From NCBI GenBank assembly GCA_903889245.1, contig CAISWQ010000040.1, positions 1 through 64,000 on the forward strand: a DNA stretch of 64,000 nt, given 5' to 3'. Both the position numbers and the translations under genes were made by a program. A model generated the notes under the pieces. That model worked only from the letters and a program-made list of their open reading frames with translations, searched no databases and was not told where the DNA came from. Shown piece after piece: positions 1 through 8,244 of this stretch. The stretch is from an uncultured Lentisphaerota bacterium. Lineage in GTDB: Bacteria > Verrucomicrobiota > Kiritimatiellia > CAIQIC01. Within the stretch, counting starts at the first letter, position 1. Every line of letters starts with the position of its first letter.

Positions 1-1
1 C

Positions 2-175
2 GAGAAAACGCTGACGGTGATGCCCTACTGGCAGGGCGGCTCGCCCAAGGCCGGCGGCGGCTTCGACAAGGGCATGATGCAGCAGATCAGCGCCTTCAAG
101 GTCGGCGACAAGATTACCGTCGAGTGGAAATTCGCCGAGCACTACCGTATCGAAACCATCGCCAAGGCGGAGTAG
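2..175 (+). CDS. hypothetical protein, C-terminal fragment
   Basis: The window opens inside this gene. Fifty-seven codons remain and end at TAG 173-175. The visible tail includes GGSPKAGGGFDKGMM followed by a basic, beta-strand-like stretch (KVGDKITVEWKF) and ends in IAKAE. No catalytic motif, membrane segment or known family is recognisable from this piece. A strong hairpin with a T-rich tract follows 20 bases after the stop, so this is probably the last gene of its transcript. The gene downstream is convergent. Function unknown. Confidence 0.7.
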   Translation, partial: EKTLTVMPYWQGGSPKAGGGFDKGMMQQISAFKVGDKITVEWKFAEHYRIETIAKAE

Positions 176-194
176 TCAACCCTCTGTCTGCGAG

Positions 195-231
195 GGCGCG
201 TTTCCCAAGGCTTGGGAAACGCGCCGTTTCT
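195..231 (+). terminator. intrinsic terminator built around a palindromic repeat
   Basis: Perfect inverted repeat with 15-bp arms at 195-209 and 211-225 and a single-base centre, followed by a T-rich tract (GTTTCTTTTT). The inner 19 bp (201-219) is a member of the dispersed TTTTCC-type palindrome family; the outer GGCGCG/CGCGCC arms extend it. It lies just after the plus-strand gene stop and before the convergent ahpC stop. Confidence 0.6.
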
Positions 232-250
232 TTTTCCAAGCCTTGGAAAA
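201..250. repeat. palindrome cluster 1 (2 copies)
   Basis: Two copies of the TTTTCCA-N5-TGGAAAA family, centred at about 210 and 241 (31 bp apart), between convergent genes. The first copy is embedded in a longer terminator-like hairpin. Confidence 0.85.
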
Positions 251-278
251 CCGCCGCTGCGTTACCGAACAGCAATAT

Positions 279-890
279 TTAGCCGTTCAGCGCTTCGTAG
301 ACTTTGCCGACCATGGCGGCGCCGGGCTTGAGGGTCTTGGCACCGGGTTTCCACTTGGCGGGGCAGGCCTCGTCGCCGTGCGTGGCGAGGTAGGCGTTGG
401 CCTCGAGTTTGCGGACGAGTTCGTCGCAGTTGCGGCCGACGTTGAGGAAATTGACCTCGGCGGAGACGAGCTTGCCTTCCGGGCTGATGATGAAGGTGCC
501 GCGGTAGTCAAGGCCGCTGGCCGGGTCATAGACGCCGAAGAGGCGCGAGACGTTGCCGGTCGGGTCGGCGCCCATGGGGTACTGGACGCCGGCGAGGAGT
601 TTCTCGTCGCGCTGCCAGGCCATGTGGACGAACTTGGTGTCGGTGCTGACGGAGAGGGCTTCGCCGCCGAGCTGCTTGATCGCGGCGTATTTCTCGCCGA
701 GGTCGGCCAGCTCGGTGGGGCAGACGAAGGTGTAGTCGGCGGGATAGAAGAAGAGGATGACCCACTTCTTTTCCTTCAGGAGGCCGGTCAGGGTGACCTC
801 GCGGAAGTCGTGCTGCTTGGGATCATAGACGTCCAGCTTGAAGTCCGGGACCTGCTGGCCGACCTGTATCGCGCATACTTGCTCACTCAT
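279..890 (-). CDS. ahpC: AhpC/Prx-type 2-Cys peroxiredoxin
   Basis: A 203-aa typical 2-Cys peroxiredoxin, which reduces hydrogen peroxide and organic hydroperoxides in the cytoplasm. The peroxidatic cysteine is C57 in FFYPADYTFVCPTE and the likely resolving cysteine is C176 in GDEACPAKW. Full family length. The ATG at 888-890 is preferred over an upstream in-frame ATG because an AAGGAG ribosome-binding site sits about 8 bases before it on the minus strand. A sigma70-like promoter lies about 45 bases upstream. The neighbouring upstream gene codes for a ferritin-like/VIT iron transporter, so the two may share a role in iron and peroxide stress. No ahpF-like reductase is adjacent. Confidence 0.93.
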   Translation of the reverse strand: MSEQVCAIQVGQQVPDFKLDVYDPKQHDFREVTLTGLLKEKKWVILFFYPADYTFVCPTELADLGEKYAAIKQLGGEALSVSTDTKFVHMAWQRDEKLLAGVQYPMGADPTGNVSRLFGVYDPASGLDYRGTFIISPEGKLVSAEVNFLNVGRNCDELVRKLEANAYLATHGDEACPAKWKPGAKTLKPGAAMVGKVYEALNG

Positions 891-932
891 TTTTTTATTT
901 CTCCTTTTGCTGGGTTGTTTAAGTGGCCGGGG

Positions 933-960
933 AAAATACGACAAGCGGCCGCGATGTCAA
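933..960 (-). promoter_or_regulatory. predicted sigma70 promoter of ahpC
   Basis: On the minus strand, TTGACA (955-960) is followed after 16 bp by TATTTT (933-938), about 43 bases before the ahpC ATG. It fits in the short gap between the VIT gene stop and ahpC. No clear OxyR or PerR operator could be recognised. Confidence 0.5.
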
Positions 961-973
961 GCGGTCGCGGTTT

Positions 974-2095
974 TCAGCCGAGATGCCCGCCAACGAGATG
1001 GCCGAGGAAGTAGGTGACAGCGGCGGCAGCGACGCCGATGAGTACCTGGCGCAGGCCGGCCCAGAAGGCATTGCGGCCGGTCATCAGCGTGATGGCGGCG
1101 CCAATGGCGAAGAGGCCGAGCGCGCTGGCACCGGCGCTCCACAGCACGCCGGTCGTGCCGTGCGTGAAGAAGAACGGCAGCAGCGGGATGATGGCGCCGA
1201 CGGCGAACAGCAGGAAAGAGGTGCCCGCGGCCTCCCACGCCGAGCCGCCAAGGTCCTCGGGATTGATGCCGAGTTCCTCGCGGGCGAGCGTATCGAGGGC
1301 GTGGTCTTTATCGGAGAGCAGGCGTTCGGCGAGCTTGCGCGCCTCGGCCGCCGAGAGGCCTTTGGCTTGATAGATGAGGGCCAGCTCTTCCATCTCTTCT
1401 GCCGGCGTTTCGGCGAGTTCATCGGCCTCGATCTTGATCTGGTGCGAGTAGAGTTCGCGGGCGCTCTGTACACTCAACCACTCGCCCAGCGCCATGGAGC
1501 AGGCGCCAGCCACCAGGCCGGCCAGACCGGTGACGACGATGGTGCCGCCGGCGACCTGCGCGCCGGCGACGCCCATGATGAGGCTGAAGTTGGAGAGCAG
1601 GCCATCGTTGGCACCGAGCACGGCGGCACGGAGGGCGTTGCCGCCGGCGGCCTTGTGGCGGCCCTCGAGCCGGGCCAGTTCACCGCCCTCGAGCTTGGTG
1701 CCATCGGCCAGCGCGGCGAACATCCGGGCATGACCGCGCTCGTCGCGCGCCATCTTTTGCGCGGCCTGGTCGGGGTCACCGGCGTATTCGCTGCCGGCAT
1801 CGCGTTCGATCTCGGCCAGCGTGGGCAGCACGAGCGCGGGCCCCCAGCGGCGGGCGAGCCAGCCGAGGACGCGCGTGCGCCAGTTCAACCCAAGCCTGGG
1901 CGGCTCCACACCGGCCTCGCGCAACCGCTGTTCCCAATGCGCGGCGTGACGCCGCTCGGTGTCGGCGAGCTTGGTGTAGAGCTTGGCGGCGGGCGCCTGC
2001 GGGTCGGCCTCGGCGAGCGCCTGATAGAGTGCGGCGGCATTGCGCTCGGCCGTCAGGTTCTGTTGCCAGCGCAGTTGGTCGCGGGGGGTGGTCAT
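974..2095 (-). CDS. ferritin-like / VIT1-CCC1 family iron transporter (MbfA-like)
   Basis: A 373-aa two-domain protein. Residues about 10-130 form a ferritin/rubrerythrin-like helical domain with diiron-type ligands, including E17 and two ExxH motifs (E47-R-R-H50, E119-R-G-H122). Residues about 150-373 are a CCC1/VIT1-type membrane domain with a GANDGLLSNFSLIMG signature and hydrophobic C-terminal segments. The same architecture is known in MbfA and Er-VIT proteins, which move iron (or manganese) across the membrane, so export of excess Fe2+ is the likely role. The start is the ATG at 2093-2095, where the ferritin-like domain begins; the upstream extension has no family resemblance. Placement directly before ahpC suggests a joint role in limiting Fenton chemistry. 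Confidence 0.88.
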   Translation of the reverse strand: MTTPRDQLRWQQNLTAERNAAALYQALAEADPQAPAAKLYTKLADTERRHAAHWEQRLREAGVEPPRLGLNWRTRVLGWLARRWGPALVLPTLAEIERDAGSEYAGDPDQAAQKMARDERGHARMFAALADGTKLEGGELARLEGRHKAAGGNALRAAVLGANDGLLSNFSLIMGVAGAQVAGGTIVVTGLAGLVAGACSMALGEWLSVQSARELYSHQIKIEADELAETPAEEMEELALIYQAKGLSAAEARKLAERLLSDKDHALDTLAREELGINPEDLGGSAWEAAGTSFLLFAVGAIIPLLPFFFTHGTTGVLWSAGASALGLFAIGAAITLMTGRNAFWAGLRQVLIGVAAAAVTYFLGHLVGGHLG

Positions 2096-2141
2096 AGCTG
2101 GTCTCTGCGCGTGAGATCGGCTGGAACTGGAGCCGGCCCGC

Positions 2142-3302
2142 TCAATAGTGGGCCTTGAGCATCGCCTGAACCTGTTCCAGTCGCCGCAAGTCAAAGTTGG
2201 CGTTGGGCCCCATCTGCATCCCGGCTTGTGGTACAACGTGCGCACTTATTTGAGGCGTGGTCACCTGCTTTTCCAGCAGGGCAAATAATTTCTGATGGCG
2301 CACGCTGGCGAAGCCGGGATCCTTGAACCAAGTGGACACCTTGGAGGCTCCGATGACATAGATGGCCTGAATCATCGTCGAGACCGACTGCTCCACCAAG
2401 GTTTGTCGCGCATAGCAAATCGCCAACTGGCGATAAGCATCCGCTTCCTCAGGTTTTTTCTTGAGGATGGCCTCGTAAATCGCACGAGCTTTCTCCAGTT
2501 CGCCTTGGGCCAGCAGCACATCGGCATATTGCTTTTGGGCGGCGAGGTTGTCGGGTTCGGCCGTCACCCACTTGCGGAAATGGACCAAGGCCAGGTCCAG
2601 GCGGTTGGTTTGTAGGTAGGCCAAACCCGCCACGCGGTGAGCCTCGGTGGCATCCGGTTCAACATCCAGAATCCAGTTGGCCAGCACCAGCGCCTGTTCA
2701 TGCCGGCTGGCGCGGGAGTACAGGGTGGCCAGCATCTGGGCGGCTAGCTTGCGCTGCGGTTCGATGGTCAGCAGGCGTTGCAGCAAACTACAGGCCTGCA
2801 CATCCGCGCCCTGTTGGAAATAGATTTGCGCCAGTTCCAGCAACGCTTCGCCATGGTTCGGGTTGCTGGCCAGCAAGCCCTGCAGGAGCGCGCTAGCCGT
2901 GTCATGGCGTCCCTTCTGAATCCACACCCGCGCCTCGCGCAAGCGTTCGGTGGAGTCTTTCCACTGCTGCACAGATAGCCGCATGGTCTTGGGGGTCAAC
3001 AGCTCATGGGTGGGGGTGCTCAACGCCGCCTTCTCCCCCTTGGGGGCCGCTGCGGTCTGTCCGGGATCGGCAGAGTTGCGCAGCACGAGCAAGGCAATGA
3101 AAGCTGCCATGCCAGCCGCATAAACCAAGGCGACGATGACCATGATGCGCCGGGCCAGCGTGCGCCGGCGTCGCATGGCGCGTAATTGTTTCAGCAGGTC
3201 ACCGCCAAAGATGGGTGACACATGTTTGTCCCGGTCGAACTCGTCCGCCAAGGACGGACGTTGTTCGCGGTGCGAATACAAATTGCCGGGAACCTCATTC
3301 AT
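2142..3302 (-). CDS. membrane-anchored TPR protein
   Basis: A 386-aa protein with an N-terminal cytoplasmic stretch, one transmembrane helix at about residues 53-74 after a run of arginines (RRRRTLARR), and then a long series of TPR-like helical repeats, for example ASALLQGLLASNPNHGEALLEL and the following LLQRLLTIEP and WILDVEPDATEAHRVAG units. By topology the repeats should be periplasmic. TPR proteins act as scaffolds, so no specific substrate can be named. It follows the BON lipoprotein gene by 53 bases on the same strand and may be co-transcribed with it. Confidence 0.75.
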   Translation of the reverse strand: MNEVPGNLYSHREQRPSLADEFDRDKHVSPIFGGDLLKQLRAMRRRRTLARRIMVIVALVYAAGMAAFIALLVLRNSADPGQTAAAPKGEKAALSTPTHELLTPKTMRLSVQQWKDSTERLREARVWIQKGRHDTASALLQGLLASNPNHGEALLELAQIYFQQGADVQACSLLQRLLTIEPQRKLAAQMLATLYSRASRHEQALVLANWILDVEPDATEAHRVAGLAYLQTNRLDLALVHFRKWVTAEPDNLAAQKQYADVLLAQGELEKARAIYEAILKKKPEEADAYRQLAICYARQTLVEQSVSTMIQAIYVIGASKVSTWFKDPGFASVRHQKLFALLEKQVTTPQISAHVVPQAGMQMGPNANFDLRRLEQVQAMLKAHY

Positions 3303-3355
3303 GGCCTATGACCTTCGCCCATCCACTAGGCCGATACACGCTATCGGCCCAGCGC

Positions 3356-3646
3356 TCAGCGACGTGTGGTTTGATCAACGACCTTGGTCACGCCCGGGGT
3401 GGTTTCCGCGATGCTCTTGGCGCGAATCCGCAGGCTCTCATCCGTGATGTTGCCGCGCAACGTAACCACGCCATTGACCACGGAGACGCCCAGCACCTGC
3501 CGGCGCACCAGATTATCCTGATACAACCGCTCCATCACGGCCTGCGATACACCATCATCCTCGGTGCGCGGCTGCAGAGTCTCACACCCTGTCCAGCCGA
3601 CAACCGCCATCAGGACCAGCCCCGCCATCAGCAGCATTCTTTTCAT
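3356..3646 (-). CDS. BON-domain lipoprotein
   Basis: A 96-aa lipoprotein with a short signal peptide and a lipobox ending at C21 (VVGWTGC). Residues about 35-96 match the BON (OsmY/Secretin_N-like) fold, including QVLGVSVVNGVVTLRGNITDE and the TPGVTKVVDQ ending. BON domains are small lipid- or protein-binding modules often linked to envelope stress. The start is the ATG at 3644-3646 rather than the GTG two codons upstream; GAGGTG lies just before it. A good promoter (TATACT -10) precedes it. Confidence 0.8.
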   Translation of the reverse strand: MKRMLLMAGLVLMAVVGWTGCETLQPRTEDDGVSQAVMERLYQDNLVRRQVLGVSVVNGVVTLRGNITDESLRIRAKSIAETTPGVTKVVDQTTRR

Positions 3647-3662
3647 AGTCACCTCGCGGGAC

Positions 3663-3690
3663 AGTATAACACATCAGTCCCTTGTTCCAA
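3663..3690 (-). promoter_or_regulatory. predicted sigma70 promoter of the BON lipoprotein gene
   Basis: On the minus strand, TTGGAA (3685-3690), a 16-bp spacer, then TATACT (3663-3668), about 17-20 bases before the start codon. It lies just beyond the glmS stop. Confidence 0.5.
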
Positions 3691-3702
3691 TCACCTTTTG
3701 CC

Positions 3703-5544
3703 CTACTCCACGGTCACGCTTTTAGCCAGATTACGCGGCTTGTCTATGTCCGTGCCCCGCGCCTGCGCCGCATAATAGGCCAGCAATTGCAGCGCCACCA
3801 CATTGACCAGCGGCGAGAACTCGTCGCGGACAGCGGGGACCCAGATGATGTCCTCCGCCAGTCCCGGCATGGCGGCATCGCCATCGGTCGCCAGCGCAAT
3901 GATGCGGCCGTGGCGCGCCTCGACTTCCTTCATGTTGGAAATCATCTTGGCATAGACCTCGTCGCGCGTCTGGGTGCAGAGGCAGATGACCGGCAGATAC
4001 TCGTTGATCAGGGCGATCGGCCCGTGCTTCATCTCGCCGGCGGCATAGCCCTCGGCGTGCTGGTAGGAGATCTCCTTGTTCTTGAGCGCGCCTTCCAGCG
4101 CTGTCGGATAGTTGAACCGCCGGCCAAGGTAGAGCGAACTGGGGCCATCGTGATGCTTGTCGGCCACCTTGCGCACCGCCTCGCGGCGCTCCAGCACATA
4201 GACGATGGCGTCGGGCACGCGCTGCAGGTCGCTCAACAACTCCTGCGCCTGCGCTTCATTGACCTCGTTGCGGGCGCGTCCGATGAACAGCGCCAGCAGC
4301 GCGAACGCCATCTGCTGCGCCGTGAACGACTTGGTCGCCGCCACGCCGATCTCCGGGCCGGCCTCGGTGAAGAACACGGCGTCGCTCTCGCGCGCCACGG
4401 TGCTGCCCGGCACGTTGCAAATCGAGAGCACCTTGCAACCCCAGCTCTTGGCCATGCGGATCGAGGCCAGCGTGTCGGCCGTCTCGCCGGATTGCGACAC
4501 CGCCACCACCAGCGTGCCCGGATCAATCTTGGGGTCGCGATAGCGGAACTCGCTGGCGAGATCGGTCTCCACCGCGAGGCTGGTGAAATTTTCCAGCAGC
4601 AGTTTCCCGTACATGCCCGTGTGATAGGCGCTGCCGCACGCCACCACCATCATGCGGTTGAGCTTGCGGAAATAGGGCGCGCCCAAGCCAAAGTCCGGCA
4701 TGGCGACACTGCCGTTCTGCCAGCCGTGCTGCGCCAGCAGATGCCGGAGGATGCGCGGCTGCTCGTGGATTTCCTTGAGCATGAAGGTCTCGAAACCGGC
4801 CTTCTCCACCGACTCGGCGGCGATCGTCACCGGCTGGATTTTGGCCTCGACGGCCGTGCCATCCAGCTTGCTGATGCTCACGCCTTCCGGCCGCAACGCC
4901 ACGACCTCGCCATCGTTCAGGTAGATCACCCGCCGGACCTGATCCACGATGGCGGGCACATCGCTGGCAATGAACTGCTCGCCCTGGCCCACGCCGACAA
5001 TCAAGGGACTGCCGCAACGCGCGGCATACAGGGTCCGCGGCTGGTCATGGAACAAAACCCCCAGGGCATAGGCGCCCTTGGCGCGACGCAAGGCGCGGCG
5101 GATGGCCTCTTCCGGCGAGGCCGCGCCGACCTTCAACTCGGCCTCGATCAGGTGGGGAATGACCTCGGTATCGGTCTGCGAACAGAACTTGTGGCCCTGC
5201 CGTTCCAGTTCCGCGCGCAACTCCTGATAGTTCTCGATGATGCCGTTATGCACGACCGCAATCCGGCCCGAGCAGTCGGTGTGGGGGTGGGAGTTGACTT
5301 CGCTTGGTTCGCCGTGGGTGGCCCAACGCGTGTGGCCGACGCCCAAGGTGCCGGCGACCGGCTGCTGTTCGAGGCTCTGCTCCAGCGCGCTCAACCGGCC
5401 GACGCACTTGCGGATGGCCAGTGTCTCCGGCTGCCACGCCGCTACGCCCGCCGAGTCATAACCGCGATATTCCAGCCGCTTCAACCCACCCAACAACAAC
5501 GGCGTTGCCGCGCGCGATCCCACATAACCTACGATGCCACACAT
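3703..5544 (-). CDS. glmS: glutamine--fructose-6-phosphate aminotransferase (isomerizing)
   Basis: A 613-aa full-length GlmS, which converts fructose-6-phosphate and glutamine to glucosamine-6-phosphate, the first step towards UDP-GlcNAc for peptidoglycan and LPS. It begins MCGIVGYVG, giving the N-terminal nucleophile cysteine after Met removal. Residues about 1-230 are the class II glutaminase domain (GHTRWATHGEPSEVNSHPH). Two SIS domains follow, with SQSGETADT in the first, and the ending LAKSVTVE is typical of the family. No glmS ribozyme-like element was recognised in the 103-base gap upstream. That gap holds the terminator of the preceding pilin gene, so glmS is probably transcribed on its own. 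Confidence 0.96.
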   Translation of the reverse strand: MCGIVGYVGSRAATPLLLGGLKRLEYRGYDSAGVAAWQPETLAIRKCVGRLSALEQSLEQQPVAGTLGVGHTRWATHGEPSEVNSHPHTDCSGRIAVVHNGIIENYQELRAELERQGHKFCSQTDTEVIPHLIEAELKVGAASPEEAIRRALRRAKGAYALGVLFHDQPRTLYAARCGSPLIVGVGQGEQFIASDVPAIVDQVRRVIYLNDGEVVALRPEGVSISKLDGTAVEAKIQPVTIAAESVEKAGFETFMLKEIHEQPRILRHLLAQHGWQNGSVAMPDFGLGAPYFRKLNRMMVVACGSAYHTGMYGKLLLENFTSLAVETDLASEFRYRDPKIDPGTLVVAVSQSGETADTLASIRMAKSWGCKVLSICNVPGSTVARESDAVFFTEAGPEIGVAATKSFTAQQMAFALLALFIGRARNEVNEAQAQELLSDLQRVPDAIVYVLERREAVRKVADKHHDGPSSLYLGRRFNYPTALEGALKNKEISYQHAEGYAAGEMKHGPIALINEYLPVICLCTQTRDEVYAKMISNMKEVEARHGRIIALATDGDAAMPGLAEDIIWVPAVRDEFSPLVNVVALQLLAYYAAQARGTDIDKPRNLAKSVTVE

Positions 5545-5592
5545 GACGCCTATCCCCTTTCTCCGCCCTCATGTTGCCATCCGGCAAAGACA

Positions 5593-5627
5593 AAGCGCTC
5601 TTCCAGCACGGGACCAGAAGAGCGCTT
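5593..5627 (-). terminator. intrinsic terminator after the pilin gene
   Basis: Perfect 10-bp inverted repeat (AAGCGCTCTT at 5593-5602 and its complement at 5618-5627). On the minus strand it is followed by TGTCTTTG. It begins about 20 bases after the pilin stop. A second small perfect palindrome (5633-5646, CCGTCC-AT-GGACGG) lies between the stop and this hairpin. Confidence 0.6.
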
Positions 5628-5647
5628 GCCAACCGTCCATGGACGGC

Positions 5648-6310
5648 TTACTTGGCCGTCAACACGTAGTTGGTGGCGGCCACAATGTTGAAATTGCTGG
5701 TGACGTTATCCGTCTTCCAGATGTTGGCAGCCCCGCCCTTGGCGACCACGCAAACACCCTTGTCGCCAAACGGCGCCGGATTGCCCTTGCCATCCACGCC
5801 CTGCAACAGACTGGCCACGTTGACGCTCGGTAGCGCCTCGCGCAAGCTGGTGCTGATCTTCAAATTCTTCGTGAACAGGAACGGCGTCTGGTCCGCCTGC
5901 TGGTCTGCAATGTCAGCCGTCACCACCCAGGCATTGGCTTTGCCGGCAAAGCCCATGAACGTGGCGGCGTTGGTGCTTTTACACACTTGGATGCCCGGCG
6001 CGCTGAAGAAGGAATAATCCACTTTCAAGGTGCCCGTACCCACCAGATTGGTGAAGAACCCGGAAGAGCCGGCGGTGGTATAGGTCGCGTAATCCGGCCA
6101 GGTCTGGCTCGAGGAGATGTCAATCGCCCGGCCGAACGCTGCTGTGAAAATCTGCTTCCCGTTGGAAAGCGTACCCGTCATCTTCCCCTTCATCAACGCG
6201 TCGCTGACGGCTGGCACCAGCACGGCGGCCAGAATCGCGATGATGGAGATGACCACCAGCAACTCAATCAGGGTGAATCCTCTTGTCAACCGCGTGAACA
6301 TTTTCTTCAT
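5648..6310 (-). CDS. type IV pilin-like / pseudopilin protein
   Basis: A 220-aa protein with a class III prepilin leader: a short basic N-terminus, then the prepilin peptidase site (G before FTLIELLVV) and the hydrophobic helix (VISIIAILAAVLVPAV). The remainder is a predicted exported globular domain with two cysteines and no clear family. Such proteins form pili or the pseudopilus of type II secretion, and this phylum carries many single-copy versions near unrelated genes. The ATG at 6308-6310 is chosen because an AAAGGG ribosome-binding site precedes it and the prepilin signature starts at once; the longer upstream frame runs through palindromic repeats. No other pilus genes are adjacent. 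Confidence 0.85.
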   Translation of the reverse strand: MKKMFTRLTRGFTLIELLVVISIIAILAAVLVPAVSDALMKGKMTGTLSNGKQIFTAAFGRAIDISSSQTWPDYATYTTAGSSGFFTNLVGTGTLKVDYSFFSAPGIQVCKSTNAATFMGFAGKANAWVVTADIADQQADQTPFLFTKNLKISTSLREALPSVNVASLLQGVDGKGNPAPFGDKGVCVVAKGGAANIWKTDNVTSNFNIVAATNYVLTAK

Positions 6311-6410
6311 GCTTGTCCCTTTCCAGCTAATTAGTTCCCGCACACGGGCGCGAACCCTACTCCCCGCCATGTACGCCGTCAATCCTATAAAAGGACGAAG
6401 CCAGGCCTTG

Positions 6411-6492
6411 TTTTCCGATCCTTGGAACCAGGTGCCACGACGTTTTCCAAGGCTTGGGAAAGTCCGACGGAAAAGTCCACCGCCTTGGAACA
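6411..6492. repeat. palindrome cluster 2 (3 degenerate copies)
   Basis: Three copies of the TTTTCC...GGAAAA family centred at about 6420, 6452 and 6482, upstream of the pilin gene and just after the stop of the preceding lipoprotein gene. The left arm of the third copy (AAAAGTCC) is degenerate. Confidence 0.75.
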
Positions 6493-6545
6493 GGCTACGC
6501 GGTTGAGGTGCAACGCGCCCTCCCCCTCGCGCGCTCACGCGGACG

Positions 6546-7637
6546 TTATGGGCCAGCGCGCTGGAGGTGGATGAGGAACTGCACGCCGAGGCCGGCGTCG
6601 GCGAGGCCGTCCAGGCCTTGTGCGGTCAGACGCAGCTTCAGGTCAACCGCGCGCTCATAGATGCTGTTCGGTTCAGGAGGCACCTTGTTGCTGGGCTGGC
6701 CGTGCAACACGATGGGGTAGGCGGGCGCGCCGTTCTTTTCCGGCAGCGCATGGAAGCGCAACTCGCCGGTGAAGAGGCGTTGTTCCCGCGGGTCGTCGGG
6801 ATTGCTGGCCTCGGCGCGCAGGCGCGCGTCCTTGGGTTCAAGGAAAACAAGCGCGAGCCGTTGCGTGGAATTATTTTTACCGAGGCGCGTGCCGAGGTAA
6901 CGCGTGCCGGGTGCGGTGGCTGCCAGCCATTTTTGGCGCGCTTCCGCCACGGCCTGTTCGCGCTGTGTCGTGGTCTGCTGTTGTTGCGCGGTTGCCTGCC
7001 GGTGCTGTTCCTCGAAGGCCCGGCGGGCTTGGGCGAGGCGTTGCTTGCGCTCCTGCTCCGCGCGCGCCTGCCGCTCTGCGTCTTCCTGGCGGGCGCGTTC
7101 CTGTTGCTCCGTGACCGTCTGTTGCAACTGCTGCATCTGTTCCGCGTCAGCGGCCAGCTTGCGCAGGGCTGCGGCGGCCGCCGCGCTGCCCGCGGGATAG
7201 GCGCGCGCACCGAACGCGCCGTGCGGCTGGCCCCACGCGCGGACATCCTGCTGGAACTGCGGCGCGTCGAGCGTCCACTGGTCCATGAGCCGGTGCGCCG
7301 GCAACTGGCCATAAAGAGTCAGCTGGGCGCCACCGGGCTGCGTCAAGCGCAGCAGCGTCACGGGCGCGAGGCCCTCGGCGACGCGTTCCACCGTGTAGAG
7401 TTCTTCCGCGGCTTCGAGCGTGGCCTTGAAATTGATTTTGACGTCTTCGCGGCTGGTGGGGATCGGCTCCTGTTCCAGCGTGAGCAGTGTGAGATGGGCG
7501 GGTAGTGCGGCGGCGATGGCGTCCTGTACCTGCGACACGGGTGGCGCGACGCGCGGGTCGCGGCCGCAGCCGGACAGCAGGACAGGCGACGTGAGCAAGG
7601 AGCACAAAAGAATATGACGCCACCCGGCCATGTTCAT
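6546..7637 (-). CDS. coiled-coil lipoprotein of unknown function
   Basis: A 363-aa lipoprotein: signal peptide and lipobox LLSGC (C24), then a domain of about 125 residues, a central strongly charged coiled coil (about residues 160-235, rich in Q, E, R and A), and a C-terminal beta-rich domain (about 240-363) starting near GTRYLGTRLGK and including FTGELRFHALPEKNG. I do not recognise the family. The start is the ATG at 7635-7637, one codon after an in-frame GTG. It lies 22 bases downstream of the PTS IIA gene on the same strand and is probably in the same transcript. Location is likely the outer-membrane or periplasmic face. Confidence 0.7.
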   Translation of the reverse strand: MNMAGWRHILLCSLLTSPVLLSGCGRDPRVAPPVSQVQDAIAAALPAHLTLLTLEQEPIPTSREDVKINFKATLEAAEELYTVERVAEGLAPVTLLRLTQPGGAQLTLYGQLPAHRLMDQWTLDAPQFQQDVRAWGQPHGAFGARAYPAGSAAAAAALRKLAADAEQMQQLQQTVTEQQERARQEDAERQARAEQERKQRLAQARRAFEEQHRQATAQQQQTTTQREQAVAEARQKWLAATAPGTRYLGTRLGKNNSTQRLALVFLEPKDARLRAEASNPDDPREQRLFTGELRFHALPEKNGAPAYPIVLHGQPSNKVPPEPNSIYERAVDLKLRLTAQGLDGLADAGLGVQFLIHLQRAGP

Positions 7638-7659
7638 CACCCACTTGGTGTTTGCCTGC

Positions 7660-8106
7660 TCAACCCGCGATGATGTTCAGGACATCCTCGGGCGTGGCCG
7701 CCTGCAACAGACGGTCGCGGATCGTCGGATCGTTGAGCTGGCGGCTGACTTCGGCGAGGAACTGGATGTGCGGGCCGGTACGGTTGACCGGCGAGAGGGT
7801 CATGATGAAGATCCGGGAGGGCAGGCCATCGAGCGCCTCGAAGTCCACACCGGCGTGCTTCATGCCAAACGCGGCGATCAGCCCCTCGACCGTGTCGGTC
7901 TTGCCGTGTGGGATGGCGATGCCGCTCTGCATGCCGGTGGACATCTTCTTCTCGCGTTCGAGCACGGCCCGCAAGGCTTCGAGGCGGTCCTTGATCTTAC
8001 CGGCGGTCACGAGCACATCCACCAACTCCTCAATGACGGCTTCCTTGGTGGCAGCCTTGAGTTCAATGACAATCGTGTCAGGCGTTAAAGCTTTTCTAAG
8101 ATTCAT
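7660..8106 (-). CDS. PTS sugar transporter subunit IIA (fructose/Ntr type)
   Basis: A 148-aa EIIA domain of the fructose/mannitol/nitrogen class. The phosphorylated histidine is H67 in SGIAIPHGKT. The whole protein is one EIIA_2 domain with no HPr, IIB or IIC part and no transporter gene nearby. This suggests a regulatory role of the PtsN kind rather than sugar uptake, but that is inference. The ATG at 8104-8106 is chosen over the GTG directly before it. It is followed by the coiled-coil lipoprotein gene. Confidence 0.85.
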   Translation of the reverse strand: MNLRKALTPDTIVIELKAATKEAVIEELVDVLVTAGKIKDRLEALRAVLEREKKMSTGMQSGIAIPHGKTDTVEGLIAAFGMKHAGVDFEALDGLPSRIFIMTLSPVNRTGPHIQFLAEVSRQLNDPTIRDRLLQAATPEDVLNIIAG

Positions 8107-8244
8107 CACGAGCCTCGTACGGCGCGGCGATATTGCGTGGAAGCCCCCGCCGCGTCAACACCGAAACCGCCGCGCCCTGAAAAGTCTCGCCGTCCGCGCC
8201 GTCGCCCGCTAAAAATCCCGCCGTTTTCAACCGTGGAGTCAACC

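Noticed and set aside
3682-5691. 669-codon open frame on the plus strand opposite glmS
   Set aside because: Mirror frame of a high-GC gene; no family features, and glmS on the other strand is certain.
6311-6538. 76-residue N-terminal extension of the pilin frame
   Set aside because: It runs through the palindrome cluster and precedes a good ribosome-binding site and prepilin signal at 6310; pilin leaders are short.
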